DNA of 64,000 nt from Dactylis glomerata (taxonomy: Eukaryota; Streptophyta; Magnoliopsida; Poales; Poaceae). How positions within the stretch are numbered: position 1 is the first letter of the stretch; every line of letters begins with the position of its first letter. Below, piece after piece: positions 1 to 11,792 of the stretch. The stretch covers positions 475,001 through 539,000 of the forward strand of contig QXEO01001791.1 of the NCBI GenBank assembly GCA_007115705.1, in the 5' to 3' direction. The notes under the pieces were generated by a model. It was not told the DNA's origin, searched no databases, and saw only the letters and a program-made list of their open reading frames with translations. A program made the translations under genes and the position numbers.

Positions 1-1474
1 GTCCAATTAGATGCAGGGTGTTTTTTGTAAAGTGCAAGCCCCTTTCTTCAAATTCTAGGTTCTTAGAATGAGTGATGCATAAGGGGTTTTCTGTAAAACT
101 TTGTACCTGCCACATTAATGAGAGAAAAACTGGGGTCTTCTAGACCCCTCCCCGTGTTCAAAAAAAAAATGGTGTTGCATGCGTGTACGTCTGCATGATG
201 TAGTAGTTTCCTTGACCTTCTAAAGGATGTTGTATCCGCGTACGTTTCAACTTTACCGGTTCTATTCCAAAGCAATTTAAACTTCCTTAGTTAACGCGAG
301 GCGTATGTTTTTGCAATCTAGACCGTTCATTGTTAGTTGTTTTAATAATATAATAGATAGATGTTTGACTATGCATGATGAGTTGACCTTGTGTGATTAT
401 GATTGACTTTAATTGAGTTTCTTGTGTGTAGTTATGATCTAGGAGTGGGCATATGACCCAACCTATGTTAATCGACCCATCAAAATATGTTATTCTAGTG
501 GATATATCCTTACAAATTGTTTTCAACCTATTTTCCATATAAAGCCTATTTTGATGTTTTCTTCTCTATAAACTCTTTTATGTTTCTTTTATCAAATGCA
601 TGGGGATGGCATCTATGTCTTCTCATGCAGTTTTTGCCACCAAACAATTTTGGAAAAAATCCTACAATGCAAGGTTACGCAAGTAGAGCCTATTTATACC
701 AAAATCTCATCCTCTTATTTTCAAAAGTTTCTAGGGATTAGACCCATTGATTTCACTCATTCAAATTTGGACCAACTCTCCTATAGTGTTCAGACCTAAT
801 TCAAATAGTGCCCAGCTCTAAATGGTGTTTATATACATCAAACACACCTCTTTAATCTATCCTCTAATACCCTTGCCTTGTAACTTTTTGCATCAAACTC
901 AAATCATGAACTAACCTTCATGTCTATCTATCTCAGCGGAAATCAACTTGACCAGCGCTAAACCCCATCCTTGGCTTATCTAGCACGCCTCTCCCCCTCT
1001 GGTCTAGCTACAGTGGTTCCTCGTCCCGTTCCTGTTGGAGAGAAGAAGGGAACCGGGGCTAATTTTGCAAGATTTGGTGCAGCATCTCTCTCTCTCCCAC
1101 CTTACTCCCCTCTTGACCCTAAATCTCGTACCAGAACATCTCTAGGTCACCACCGTGAGCCCACACGCCAGACACAAGGAGTAGCGTACCTTGTAGCCCT
1201 CTCATCTATTCTCCCTCTCCGGTGTGGGTAGCCGAATCTTGGACAGCCCGCAAACGATCAAGCTAGCTAGATAGACTGCGCCATGCACACGTCTTGTCCA
1301 TCCTCTCTGTGTCTCGCACACTCCCGAGACGAGTCTTTCCCTACGCTGCCTTTCCCGTGTTTGCCAAGCCGATGATCACCACAACTGAAGGACGCCGATC
1401 CATTCCCAGTTCTCAAGTGCATACCACGGCGTGCAAATGTGCAGATCCATAAGGCACCTAACGCAAACCACGAC
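1..1474. other. Unassigned DNA left of the outer CACTA
   Basis: I recognise no gene or transposon end here. The first 840 bases are AT-rich with short runs of A. About 960-1474 is richer in C and pyrimidine tracts and resembles a plant promoter or 5' leader, or the GC-rich part of a long LTR. Short open frames exist but none has family resemblance. Together with 43499-44066 it forms the site into which the CACTA at 1478-43495 inserted, since the GCA duplicate joins the two. It could be a long unassigned LTR interrupted by that insertion. Confidence 0.4.
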
Positions 1475-1477
1475 GCA

Positions 1478-2420
1478 CACTACAAGAAATGTGTTGACTA
1501 GTGATCTTTTCTTCATGACCACAGAGAAAAGTGTCATAAAATAATGACGATTTTGTACTAGATCGTCATGGGCTATTTGGGGAGGCCAACAGCCCTAAAA
1601 ATTACAACGATTTGAACTAGAAACATCATAATCTAGTGGACACCAAATCATCATAACCGATCTTATGTCGCTTGAGACCTTATCCGGAGCCGCTTACGAC
1701 GACTTTAGATCGTCATAACGCCGCTATCATCATATTTTTTGATAAAACAAGGGTGACTAGATTGCCACCTCAGCAATTCATCTACGTGGCCGTCTATGTG
1801 GACAGCCAAAAACAGTCCCATAGACAGGTCCAATAGACCTGACAGGCGGGTCCCAGGTCCCACACGACGTGTCCTATGGGTCTGAGAGCCAGGTCCCGGA
1901 AATCGACCTAACAATGGGTCCCACCGGAGGATCTAATAGACCTAACAGCGGGTCCAGGCGGGTCCCATAGGCGATCTGACAACTGCACCTCCCCATTGAA
2001 GCGGCAGGGTGGCAAAACAAATAGGAAATCACGCACGGGGATAGGTGTCGAACTCGAGACCTCCAAACCCGGCGTGGCTCCCTCAACCACCGGGGTAGAC
2101 AAAGACTTGTGATTGTATAACCCACTATGTCCTTTTTAATATGTGCTTTTCGTTACTTGGGCCAGTGCTACTGCGGACAAGACTTGGGCCACTCTGCAGA
2201 AAAGCATTCGGTGATTTTTTTTCCTCTTTGTTTTTTTCCATTTCCTTTAAGATTTCAACACAAAAATTTTAAAGAAGATTCAAGACAAGGCCAATTGAAT
2301 TCAAACAAAGTTTGTAAATTATGTTTATTACATATATAACAACATTAAATCTTTTTTTCCATAAAACAAGTTTAAAAAACAAAATTTAATTACTAGAATG
2401 CCATTATGGTGTATTTAAAA
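1478..2420. repeat. Left terminal and subterminal region of outer CACTA
   Basis: This region starts with the CACTA terminus and carries several copies of ATGACGAT/ATCGTCAT-like motifs between about 1540 and 1720. These correspond to the motifs near the right end at 43285-43450. The 1860-2110 part is GC-rich with repeated GGTCC/GGGTCCC words. No coding sequence is supported. Confidence 0.6.
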
Positions 2421-4860
2421 TGAGGTTAAAATGGCCAACATGACCCTTCTTAGCTAGCTGTTGAATCTTGCTAAACTTTTACTAGATCTATGATAAAATA
2501 GGTACTTATGTATCGAAAAATGATTTTTGTAGAAAAATATGAGCAAACTATGAAGCACCTATAGTTCAAATTTGACCCGCTTCCAAGTGAAACGACAGAT
2601 ATTTGTCTATTTCTTGAGGGGTGGCTAGAAAACTTTTCCAAGAAAAAAACTAATGAATTGTGCATAAAATATGATATAATATTTTATAAAAATGCGTTGG
2701 TACATTTTTGAAACATATGTTTGGTAGGTGCTTCACAAAAGAACCCATTTTTGGCATTAAGAAAATGAAAAATGAACTTTTTATGCCAAGAAAAGGAAAA
2801 CACCCAAAATGAATATTGTTTTACATACCCTGAGGCACACATATGCACAGTATGGGGTAATTTGAACAAACTATACCTTGATTATGTTCATAACTAGCTC
2901 ATCTGGCTCAGAAGCCATGAAACTTCATAAAAGATAGCTCTTTTTAGTGAACACTTTTTCGAAATGGTTGAAATATTCCAAGTTTATTATTTTTATAGAA
3001 ACTAAGTCACATAACATGACACAACGCGAAGGTTTCACATTTTTTTGATTTTTTTTGAATTTCTTATGCCGATTTCAAAATGCGACCAAAACGGCGGCCG
3101 TGACCGCTCCTAGGTTGTGATAGAATCTTGCCAAACACTTGATGGATCTCTGATGAAATAGATACTTATGTAACTAAAAATGAGTTTTTTAGAAAAACAT
3201 GAGCAAACTATGAAGCACCTGTAGTTTAAATTTGACTCGCTTCCAACTGAATCGGCAGATATTTGTCTATTTTTTGAGGGGTGGCTATAAAACCTTTTCC
3301 ATGCAAACAACTGGTTATTTATGCATAAAATATGGTATAATATCATTTTAAATTTGATTGTTCTGTTTCTGTAACATACTTTTGGTAGACGCTTCACAAA
3401 AAAACCCATTTTTTGCAATAAAAAAATGTAAAATGATTTTTTTGTGCACCAAAAATTAAAACTTCCCAAATCAACATTGTTTGTCATCCCAAGATACACA
3501 CACGTGCACAATATGGGGTTAGTTGAACAAACTATGCCGTGGTTGTGGCCATAACTAGCTCATTTTGGCTTGAAAGCCATACAACTTCGTACGAGATAGC
3601 TCTTTTTTGTGAACACTTTTTCAAAATAGTTGCAATATTCAAAGTTTATTATTTTTCATGGCAAATAGGTCACATAACATGACACAAAACAAAGGATTTG
3701 CATTTCTTTGATTTTTTTTGAATTTCTTATGCCGATTTCAAAATGCGACCAAAACGGCGGGCGTGACCGCTCCTAGGTTGGGATAGAATCTTGCCAAACA
3801 CTTGATGGATCTCTGATGAAATATATACTTGTGTACTTAAAAATTATTTTTGGAAAAAAATATGAGCAAACTATGAAGCACCTGTAGTTCAAATTTGACC
3901 CGCTTCCAACCGAATTGGCAGAATTTTGTCTATTTTTTGAGGGGTAGCTATAAAACCTTTTCCATGCAAACAACTGGAGAATTATGCATAAAATATGGTA
4001 TAATATCATTTTAAATTTGGTTGTTCTATTTCTGTAACATACTTTTGGTAGACGCTTCACAAAAAAACCCCTTTTTTGCACTAAGAAAATGAAAAATGAA
4101 TTTTTTGTGCAACGAAAACTAAAACTTCCCAAATCAACATTGTTTGTCATCCCAAGATACACACATGTGCACAATATAGGGTCAGTTGAACAAACTATGC
4201 CGTGGTTGTGGCCATAACTAGCTCATTTGGCTTAAAAGCCATAGAACTTCGTACGAGCTAGCTCTTTTTTGTGAACACTTTTTTAAAATAGTTGCAATAT
4301 TCATAGTTTATTATTTTTCATGGAAACTAGGTCACATAACATGACACAACACGAAGGATTAGTATTTTTGTGATATTTTTGAATTTCTTATGCCGACTTC
4401 AAAATGCGACCAAAACGGCTGGCGTGACCGCTCCTAGGTTGGGATAGAATCTTGCCAAACACTTGACGGATCTCTGATGAAATATATACTTGTGTACCTA
4501 AAAACAATTTAAAAAAAACATGAGCAAACTATGAAGCACATGTAATTCAAATTTGACCCGCTTCGAGCTGAATCGGCAGATATTTGTCAATTTTTTGAGG
4601 AAAGAATATAAAACTTTTTCCATTCAAACAAATGGTGAATTATGCATAAAATATGGTATAATATCATTTTAAATTTTATAGGTCCATTTTTATAACATAT
4701 TTGTGGTAGACGCTTAACAAAAAACCCATTTTTTGCACAAAGAAAATGAAAAATGAATGTTTTATGCAAGGAAAATTAAAACTTTCTAAATCAATATTGT
4801 TTGCCTTCCCAAGATGCACACATGTGCACAATATGGGGTCATCTTAGCAAACTATACTAT
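2421..4860. repeat. Tandem array of about 662-bp units inside outer CACTA
   Basis: Three full units and one partial unit start at about 2421, 3081, 3744 and 4405, giving periods of 660, 663 and 661 bases. Each carries in order TGCGACCAAAACGG, a TAGAATCTTGCCAAACAC block, ATGAGCAAACTATGAAGCAC, a TTCCAACTGAATCGGCAG block and a conserved A/T-rich tail. Unit 1 is most diverged, with its leading word changed. Units 2 and 3 are closest to each other, and both hold a 133-codon minus-strand open frame (3110-3511, 3773-4174). Unit 1 breaks that frame, so I regard it as fortuitous. Internal arrays are common in CACTA elements. Confidence 0.8.
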
Positions 4861-5099
4861 TTTATTTTGTTTGTCATCCCAAAATACACACATGTGTATA
4901 ATATAGGCATTCTAAGTCGAACATTTGTGGCATATTTTATTTTACAACTTAGGCTTTGCTTATCTTATCCTACTAGCATCTTTCTAGCCAATCATATAGC
5001 CAGATCAAGCCTCCTAGGAATCGTCCTACCGGACCATCTGAACCGTGGATCAAACCATCCGACGCCCCTCGTTTGTCAGAGAAAACAAAATACAGTGTG
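4861..5099 (+). promoter_or_regulatory. Promoter-like flank of a captured gene fragment, left half
   Basis: After the array, sequence around 4980-5099 changes to a composition like a grass promoter (blocks such as GAACCGTGGATCAAACC) and ends in GAAACC. With the Copia at 5105-13525 removed it joins to CTAGCCC, giving AAACCCTAG, a telo-box. Telo-boxes are well known near transcription starts of plant translation genes. Promoter activity is inference. Confidence 0.4.
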
Positions 5100-5104
5100 A
5101 AACC

Positions 5105-6837
5105 TGAAGGAAATATGCCCTAGAGGCAATAATAATATTGTTATTATCATATTTCTTGTTCATGATAATGTTTATACTCCATGCTAGAATTGTATTAAGC
5201 GGAAACATTAATACTTGTGTGGTTTATGAACAACACCGTGTCCCTAGTACGCCTCTATGGACTAGCTCATTGATTAATGATGGTTAAGGTTTCCTAACCA
5301 TAGACATGAGTTGTCAATTAATAATGAGATCATATCATTAGGAGAATGATGTGATGGACAGACCCAAATAAAGCAGAGCAATTAGATCGTGTCATCGTGT
5401 TCATCTTTGCGAAGCTTTTTCTATGTCATGTATTGTATTCCTTAGACCATGAGATAATACAACTCCCTAGTATCGGAAGAAAGCTTTGAAGTCATCAAAC
5501 ATCATCCTATGTGAGGGTGATAATAAAGGTGTCTCTCAGGTGATCGGAAAGTACTTGTTGGGTTGTATGTATCGAGATGGAATTTGTCCCTCCCAAGTCG
5601 GAGAGATATACTTCGGGCCCACTCGGTAATTGATATCAACACCGCTTGCAAGCATGTGGTTAAGGAGTTAATCACGAAGTGATATCGGATTACGGAATGA
5701 GTAAAGTACTTGCTGTGAACGAGATTGAACTAGGTATGGCGATACCGACGATCAAATCTCGGGCGAGTAAAATATCGTGTGACGAAGGGAATACATATAC
5801 GGGATTAATTGAATCCTGACATCGTGGTTCATCCGATATGATCATCGATGAATATGTGGGAGTCAATATGGGTTTCCAGATCCCGCTATTGATTATTGAT
5901 AGAAGATCATGTCTGCATATTCTCGAACCCGTAGGGTCACACACTTAACGTGCATCGACGCTAGGATAGAATGGATAATTGGTTTATGAGTTTTTAGTTC
6001 GGAGTCTCGGATGAGATCCAGGACGTCACGAGAGGTTCCGGAATGGTCCGGAGAATAAGATTCATATAAAGGAAAGCAGTTTTTGGATTCCGGAAAGGTT
6101 TCGGAGTTTATCGGTATTGTACCGGAAGGTTCTAGAAGGTTCCGGAGTGGGACCAACGTGGGCCCACTTGACGGAGGCCTGCGTGGGCCTAAGGGGAAGT
6201 GCCCTGGCCGCCTTGGGCCAGGTGCACAAGGCCCCTATGGCCCAGCCGGCCAAGCCCAAGGGGAAACCCTAAAGGAAACTTCAAATAAGGAAAGGGGGGG
6301 AAACTTGCCCCCCACTCCTCCTTATCCAAGTCGGCTAGGGATTGGAGGAGGGGGCTATGCTGGCCGCCCAGCCCTCCATATAAGGGGGGGCAGGGGGCGC
6401 AGCCCTCCCTCACCTCAAGTCCCAAACCCTAGCCGCCCCTGCTGCCCTCCCTCTCTCTCTCTCGTGACTGCGCGTAGGCGAAGCCCTGCCGCAGAAACTC
6501 TCCACCAAAAAGCACCACGCCGTCGTGCTGCTGATCCAATCTATCTCTCCACCATACTTGCTGGACCAAGGAAGGAGGAGACGTCGCTGCACCGTACGTG
6601 TGCAACTCTCGGAGGCGCCGCCACTTGCGGCGTAGGATCGGATCGGATCGCGAGGAGGAGACGGCGAGTACGACTACGTCAATCACGTTCTTTTGAACAT
6701 TTCCGCTGTGCGATATCTTCAAGGGTATGAAGATCTCATCTACCTCTCTCGTTGATTACATCTCCTGGATTAGATCTTGGCTTTCTTGTTCGCATCCGTA
6801 GGAAATTTTTTGATTTACTATGCTGCGAAACCCTTCA
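5105..6837 (+). repeat. 5' LTR of the non-autonomous Copia
   Basis: This 1733-bp LTR carries a TATA-like box CATATAAGG around 6378-6386. It differs from the 3' copy by seven transitions that I can see, six of them in CpG, plus two compensating 2-bp length changes in a G run and a CT run. Confidence 0.93.
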
Positions 6838-6838
6838 G

Positions 6839-6850
6839 TGGTATCAGAGC
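6839..6850 (+). promoter_or_regulatory. Primer binding site, initiator tRNA-Met type
   Basis: TGGTATCAGAGC lies one base after the 5' LTR. It is the standard complement of the plant initiator tRNA-Met 3' end used by Copia elements. Confidence 0.92.
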
Positions 6851-9800
6851 TAGATCTATGCGTAGATGTGTTTCACGAGTAGAACGCAACATGCTTGTTG
6901 CGGGCGTTGATGTTTTCTGTTGCAAACCTCTTGTTGTGTATCTCTTATGGCGCGGTATAGTGAGATCGAAGCGGTCCAGGCCAACTTTACGCGACCGCGT
7001 TCGCGAGACCGGCTCCGCACTTGACGTGTGGCTTGTTCCACACATGCGGCTGGTGGATGCCAGTTTCTCTCACTATAGTAGTCATGGGACTTACATCGGA
7101 TGTTAGCAACCATAATATCACCGTTGTGGCTTTTCGTAGGTAAGAATCGTTCTTAGCTTACTACTCCCATAAGCCACGTAAAACTTGCAACAACAAAGTA
7201 GAGGCGTCTAACTTGTTTTTGCAGGGAGTGTTTTGTGATATGGTATGGCCACAAGATGTGATGTGATATATGTGATGTATGCGATGATCATGTTTTGTAA
7301 TCTTTCACGACTTGCATGTCGATGAGTTAACAACCGGCAGGAGCCATATGGTTGTCTTTATAATTGTGTATGACCTGCGTGTCAACTTCTTATATGCCAT
7401 GTAATAGCTTTACTTTATCGCTAAATAGTTAGCAATAGTTGTAGTTGCTATTCGTGGTGGAGGCAATCATGGTGGAGTGATGGAGATCATGCCGGCGCGC
7501 ACAAGATGGAGATCATGGCGCGGAGATTGGCTATACCATGTCACATAAAATTATATGCATGTGATGTTTATCCTTTTATGTATCTTATTATGCTTAGATC
7601 GCGACGGTAGCATTATAAGATGATTCCTCACTTAAAGATCAAGATAAAACTGTGTTCTCCCCTCGTATGCGCCGTTGCGAAAGTTCGTCGTGTTCAAGCA
7701 TCTCGTGATGATCGGGTGCTATAAACTCTACGTTCACATACAACGGGTGCAAGCCAGTATTTGCACATGCGGAGATACTTGGGTTTGACTTGACGAGCCT
7801 AGCATGTACAGACATGGCCTCGGAACACACGGACCGAAAGGTCAAGCATGAGTCATATGGATGATATGATCAACATGTTGATGTTCACCATTAAAGCTAC
7901 ATCATTCACGTGATGATCGGTCTCGGTGTAGTGAATTTGGATCATGCTTCACTAAACAACTTGAGGGATGTTGAATTTAGTGGGAGTTCACTAGTAATTT
8001 GATTAACTTGAACTAATTATCTTGAACTAAATCTTGTTGTATTTGCATAAGTCGTTGTAGTCTTTGGCACCGTTTCCCACCGACACTTAGCTTAATTGAG
8101 TTAAAGAAACTATAGAATTCTGGATAATCACTTTTCGGTCTAGTGCCGTTTAGTTAGAATGTCAAGACTAAAGATTAAGTCCTATTGCAAACTTTAGCAA
8201 ACCTTGCTTGCTCCATACGATTTAATAAATTGTATTAATCTAAGAGCAACGATTCAAGTTTAGTATCTAAAGATCATATGTTTGCCTTCATGATAAATTG
8301 ATCTTCAAAGTTGTTTGAGAATCAAAGTGATCATCGAGCTGAAAGAATTGTTTCAGAAACAAATAAGAAGTGAAAGATATTTGATATCTAAGACTTTGAT
8401 TGTTTGCAAAATGATGAAGTATAATTTAGTAAAAGAACATATGCTCATATTGTATGACTATATGCGAAGATTGAAGATGCTAGGCATCCCGATCACCCAA
8501 AAGTTTGGGAACTAAATATTATACTTGCATTCATCCTTATAAGCTATAGTAGTTTCATCATGAAAGATGTCATGATAGGACGAATGAAAAGGTATTGGCT
8601 AAATTGTTTTGCTATACCAAAAGAATACTAAAGAATGGAATCTGGAAGAATACCAATCATATGATGATGGCGATCCACTTCAAAGTGTAAAATCCAAGGC
8701 TATTAGTATTTGACTAAACATCCTTTGGACTATGTATCATATGATTGATGCCACTATTGATGTCGATAGATTCTTCTAAATAGAGAGGAAATGCTAAATA
8801 GGATCTGCAAAATATTTGGTAGAAAAGTAAAAGACTGGAAAATTCCATCTCAGGTATATAAATGATATACATGTTATAGATGTATTCTTTGCTAGTACAT
8901 AATTCTTGGGTATTGGATACTAGATTGTTGGTATGAAATGTCATACAAAGCAACAATACAAGAACTATGATGGCCTAAGTAACTAGTAAAAGAATATGGT
9001 AATGATGCATGTCGAGATACAAATAAAAGTGTTATTGTGCTTCTCGTCGACATCAAACCTAGCCTTCAAGATATTTCATGAACTTAATAATTGTTATTTT
9101 GTTCTGGTATTATGAGAGCAATGGTTGTTCAAATTATTACCGTCTTCCATAATCGATGGATAGATTATTATTATCTTGTTGGTGAAATAGACATTTATAA
9201 CACTGATGCTAAAGGTCGTAAGACAAAACAAATTTCACTTATATGTGACACCGCCGTTTAAGTCATATTGGAAACAAAACATGAAAGAAATTCTATATTG
9301 ATAGATTTTCGAGTCATTTGATTTTGAATTGATTGACGCTTGTGAGACTTTTCCTAAAGATGATTAAACTCCGTTCATGGGCAATGGACAGAACAAGTGA
9401 CTAACTAAATGGCGATCATACATGTTGATGTATGTAGTCCATGGTGTGAAGTCAATCATGGTGTATTTTCTATTTCATCAATGACTCGAATAGATGTATG
9501 GTATATCTACTTGATGAGATAGAAGTATGAAACAATTGAAATTGTTCAGTTTATGAAGTGAAAATTGTTGTAACAAGAATATTCAAATAGTATGATTAGA
9601 TCATAAAGAAGAATATTTGTGTTACAAGTTTAGCAAACATCAAAGAGTTAGAGGAATTGTTCCACAAACTTGCATCATGATAAACACCATAGGAGTATGG
9701 AGTTTTCGATGGATATAATCAAACCTTGTTTGACATGGTTAGATCAATGATGAAATAAACTACCAATATAATTTGTGGATTATGCTTTAGAGACTACCGC

Positions 9801-11225
9801 TTTTCACTGAATAGAGTGCCATCATAATCCGCTGAAATGACACCATACAAGTTATAGTTGTCTTTTCTTGAATTTTGGTATGCAAGGCATATGTGTAAAA
9901 TGTTTACAACCAAAATTGGATTAGTAAAGTCTTTGTAGGTTATCCCATAGAAAGTCAATGGGTATTCCTTCTACTATGAACCCAAACACATAGTGATTGT
10001 CACTAAAAGAAGTGAATTTCTTATGAAGGAGTTTTCTTGCGAAAGGTTTAAGTGGGAGGAAGATAGAACTTGATGAGGTTATTGAATCTGAGCAAGATGA
10101 TCAGAGTAGCGCAGCACCAGAAAATGTTCTGGAAGCGGCAACTGCATTCATAGCTCACGCGTCTACAATATGTTGTAGTCACGACATCGAAGTTCCTATT
10201 TAACCAAGTTGGTCGTAATCAAATAGCAAGATTTGAGGACGAGATATTATTAGATAATAGTAACCAACAATATACAAAGAAGCGATGATGGGCCCTGACT
10301 TCGTCATATGAATTATTCTAGCAACAATTACATATTGAGATATGATAGTTGAATAAATGAAACAACGTTCCTCTACTGGAATGCACACCAAGGACGTGTA
10401 TCTGACACGACCCAATGGGTTTTGTTGATTCAAAGGTTGCTATATATGTATGCAAACTTCTATGGTAGAAGTAAGCATAGCGAAGTTGGAATCTTCAATG
10501 ATGAAAATGTTAAAGTGTTAATTTCATCAAGATATTTGAAGATGCTTGTATTACAAGAAAGTAAGTGGGAGCGCTAAGACATATTTCTAATGCTTTATGT
10601 AGATGACATATCGTTCATTGGAAATTATGTGTTTTTCTTGATATTGTTAAGTTTTCATTAAAATTAGTTTTTTGATGAAAGACTTAGGTAAAACCAGAAT
10701 ATTAAGCATCAATGTCTATACAGATAGATTGATGCGTTAATATAGTTTTGCCAGAGTACATAGATGAAATATTGAATTTGTTCAATATGGAAACAATAAG
10801 AATGGTTCTTGTTGCATGGAAGAGGTTGGAGCAAGAATCAATTGTTTTGACACTTGATGAGTGAAACCACAAGAATGATTTTATCAATCTTGTATACCAT
10901 GATATGTAGATCCAGATGTGTCCAATGCTCTAAAGGTTATAGCATTCATATGATGATCGTTGGACAATAGTAAAGATATTCTTATGCACTTTTGAAGAAG
11001 TAAGAATATGTATGCAGAAGTGACAAATGGTTCATTGCAATGAGTTACATTGGCTTTGTCACACATACAAGTAAAATTTTATCTCAATTTTAAGCTATTT
11101 GTTTTGAGTTAGAAGGTGGCATAATAAGATGGAAGAAAGTTCCATGATGACTTGGATGAGTTCCAATGTTAATATTGTGGCGGACACTGCAACGAGGGCT
11201 AAGTATATAATCGCTTTAGAAGTGG
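6851..11225 (+). pseudogene. Decayed gag-pol interior
   Basis: The leader to about 8050 matches 45878-47080 of the intact Copia closely. From 8100 on only ghosts remain. A gag-like stretch lies near 8330-8515, and an integrase-like stretch near 9230-9420 keeps the spacing of the CRLGH and SLDFESFD region. A linker near 10010-10140 resembles the KEVSGRK..EVIE segment. An RT active-site remnant reading LMLYVDDI is at about 10590-10620, and an RNase H remnant is at about 11160-11220. Stops and frameshifts occur throughout. The domain order is that of Copia. Confidence 0.75.
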
Positions 11226-11515
11226 CATAAAAGATGCAAAGTAGATAGTGATAATCCAATTTTTTTATGGCACTGTCGTCTAGGTCATATTGGCGTTAAA
11301 CGCATGAAGAAACTCCATTCTGATGGATTTTTGGAGTCTCTTGATTTTGAATCATTTGACACGTGCAAGCCATGCCTCATGGGCAAGATGATCAAAAACC
11401 CGTTCTCCAGAATAATGGAGCGAGCAACGGACTTATTGGAAATCATACATACCGATGTGTGCGGACCAATGAGTATTTCGACGCACGGTGGATATCGCTA
11501 TTTTTCTAAGTGTGC
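11226..11515 (+). pseudogene. Fresh integrase fragment in the wrong place
   Basis: About 285 bases match 48365-48645 of the intact Copia at roughly 94% by eye. They cover the pre-integrase zinc region and the first catalytic Asp (HTDVCGP) of integrase. The open frame 11304-11528 belongs to it. It lies after the RNase H remnant, although integrase precedes RT in Copia elements, and a decayed copy of the same part already sits at 9230-9420. The fragment is therefore an added piece, probably from template switching with an autonomous relative. Confidence 0.8.
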
Positions 11516-11780
11516 TAGTACTATGTAGTTCTATTGTATGACAATAGTGACAACATAGTCTCGGCTAAGATACAAAAGTCTCACCAGAAGACTAAGTTTA
11601 TACAATGCCATCTCATAGAAGATGAGAAATGCGTGCTGACGCAAAATAATATGCAAATACAAAACGGACCTGAAAGTGTCAGACCCGTAGATAAGGTTTA
11701 CCACATGCAACGCGTATGAATAACACCGGAATGCCATAGGTGTTAAAGGCGCAAGTATGACTAGATTATTGACTCTAGTG

Positions 11781-11792
11781 CAAGTGGGAGAC
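11781..11792 (+). promoter_or_regulatory. Polypurine tract
   Basis: CAAGTGGGAGAC directly precedes the 3' LTR and is the same as at 51093-51104 of the intact Copia. Confidence 0.85.

Noticed and set aside
971..1231. 86-codon plus-strand frame
   Set aside because: Low-complexity Ser/Pro/Arg composition with no family resemblance and no splice or start context.
2035..2075. GTGTCGAACTCGAGACC resembling a tRNA B-box or SINE promoter
   Set aside because: No A-box at proper distance, no poly-A tail and no target duplication.
3110..4174. Two similar 133-codon minus-strand frames in the tandem array
   Set aside because: They are similar only because the units are repeats; unit 1 breaks the frame and unit 4 shortens it, so no selection for protein is visible.
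6083..6730. 215-codon frame in the Copia 5' LTR
   Set aside because: It lies within LTR sequence; the 3' LTR copy breaks it by small indels in the G and CT runs.
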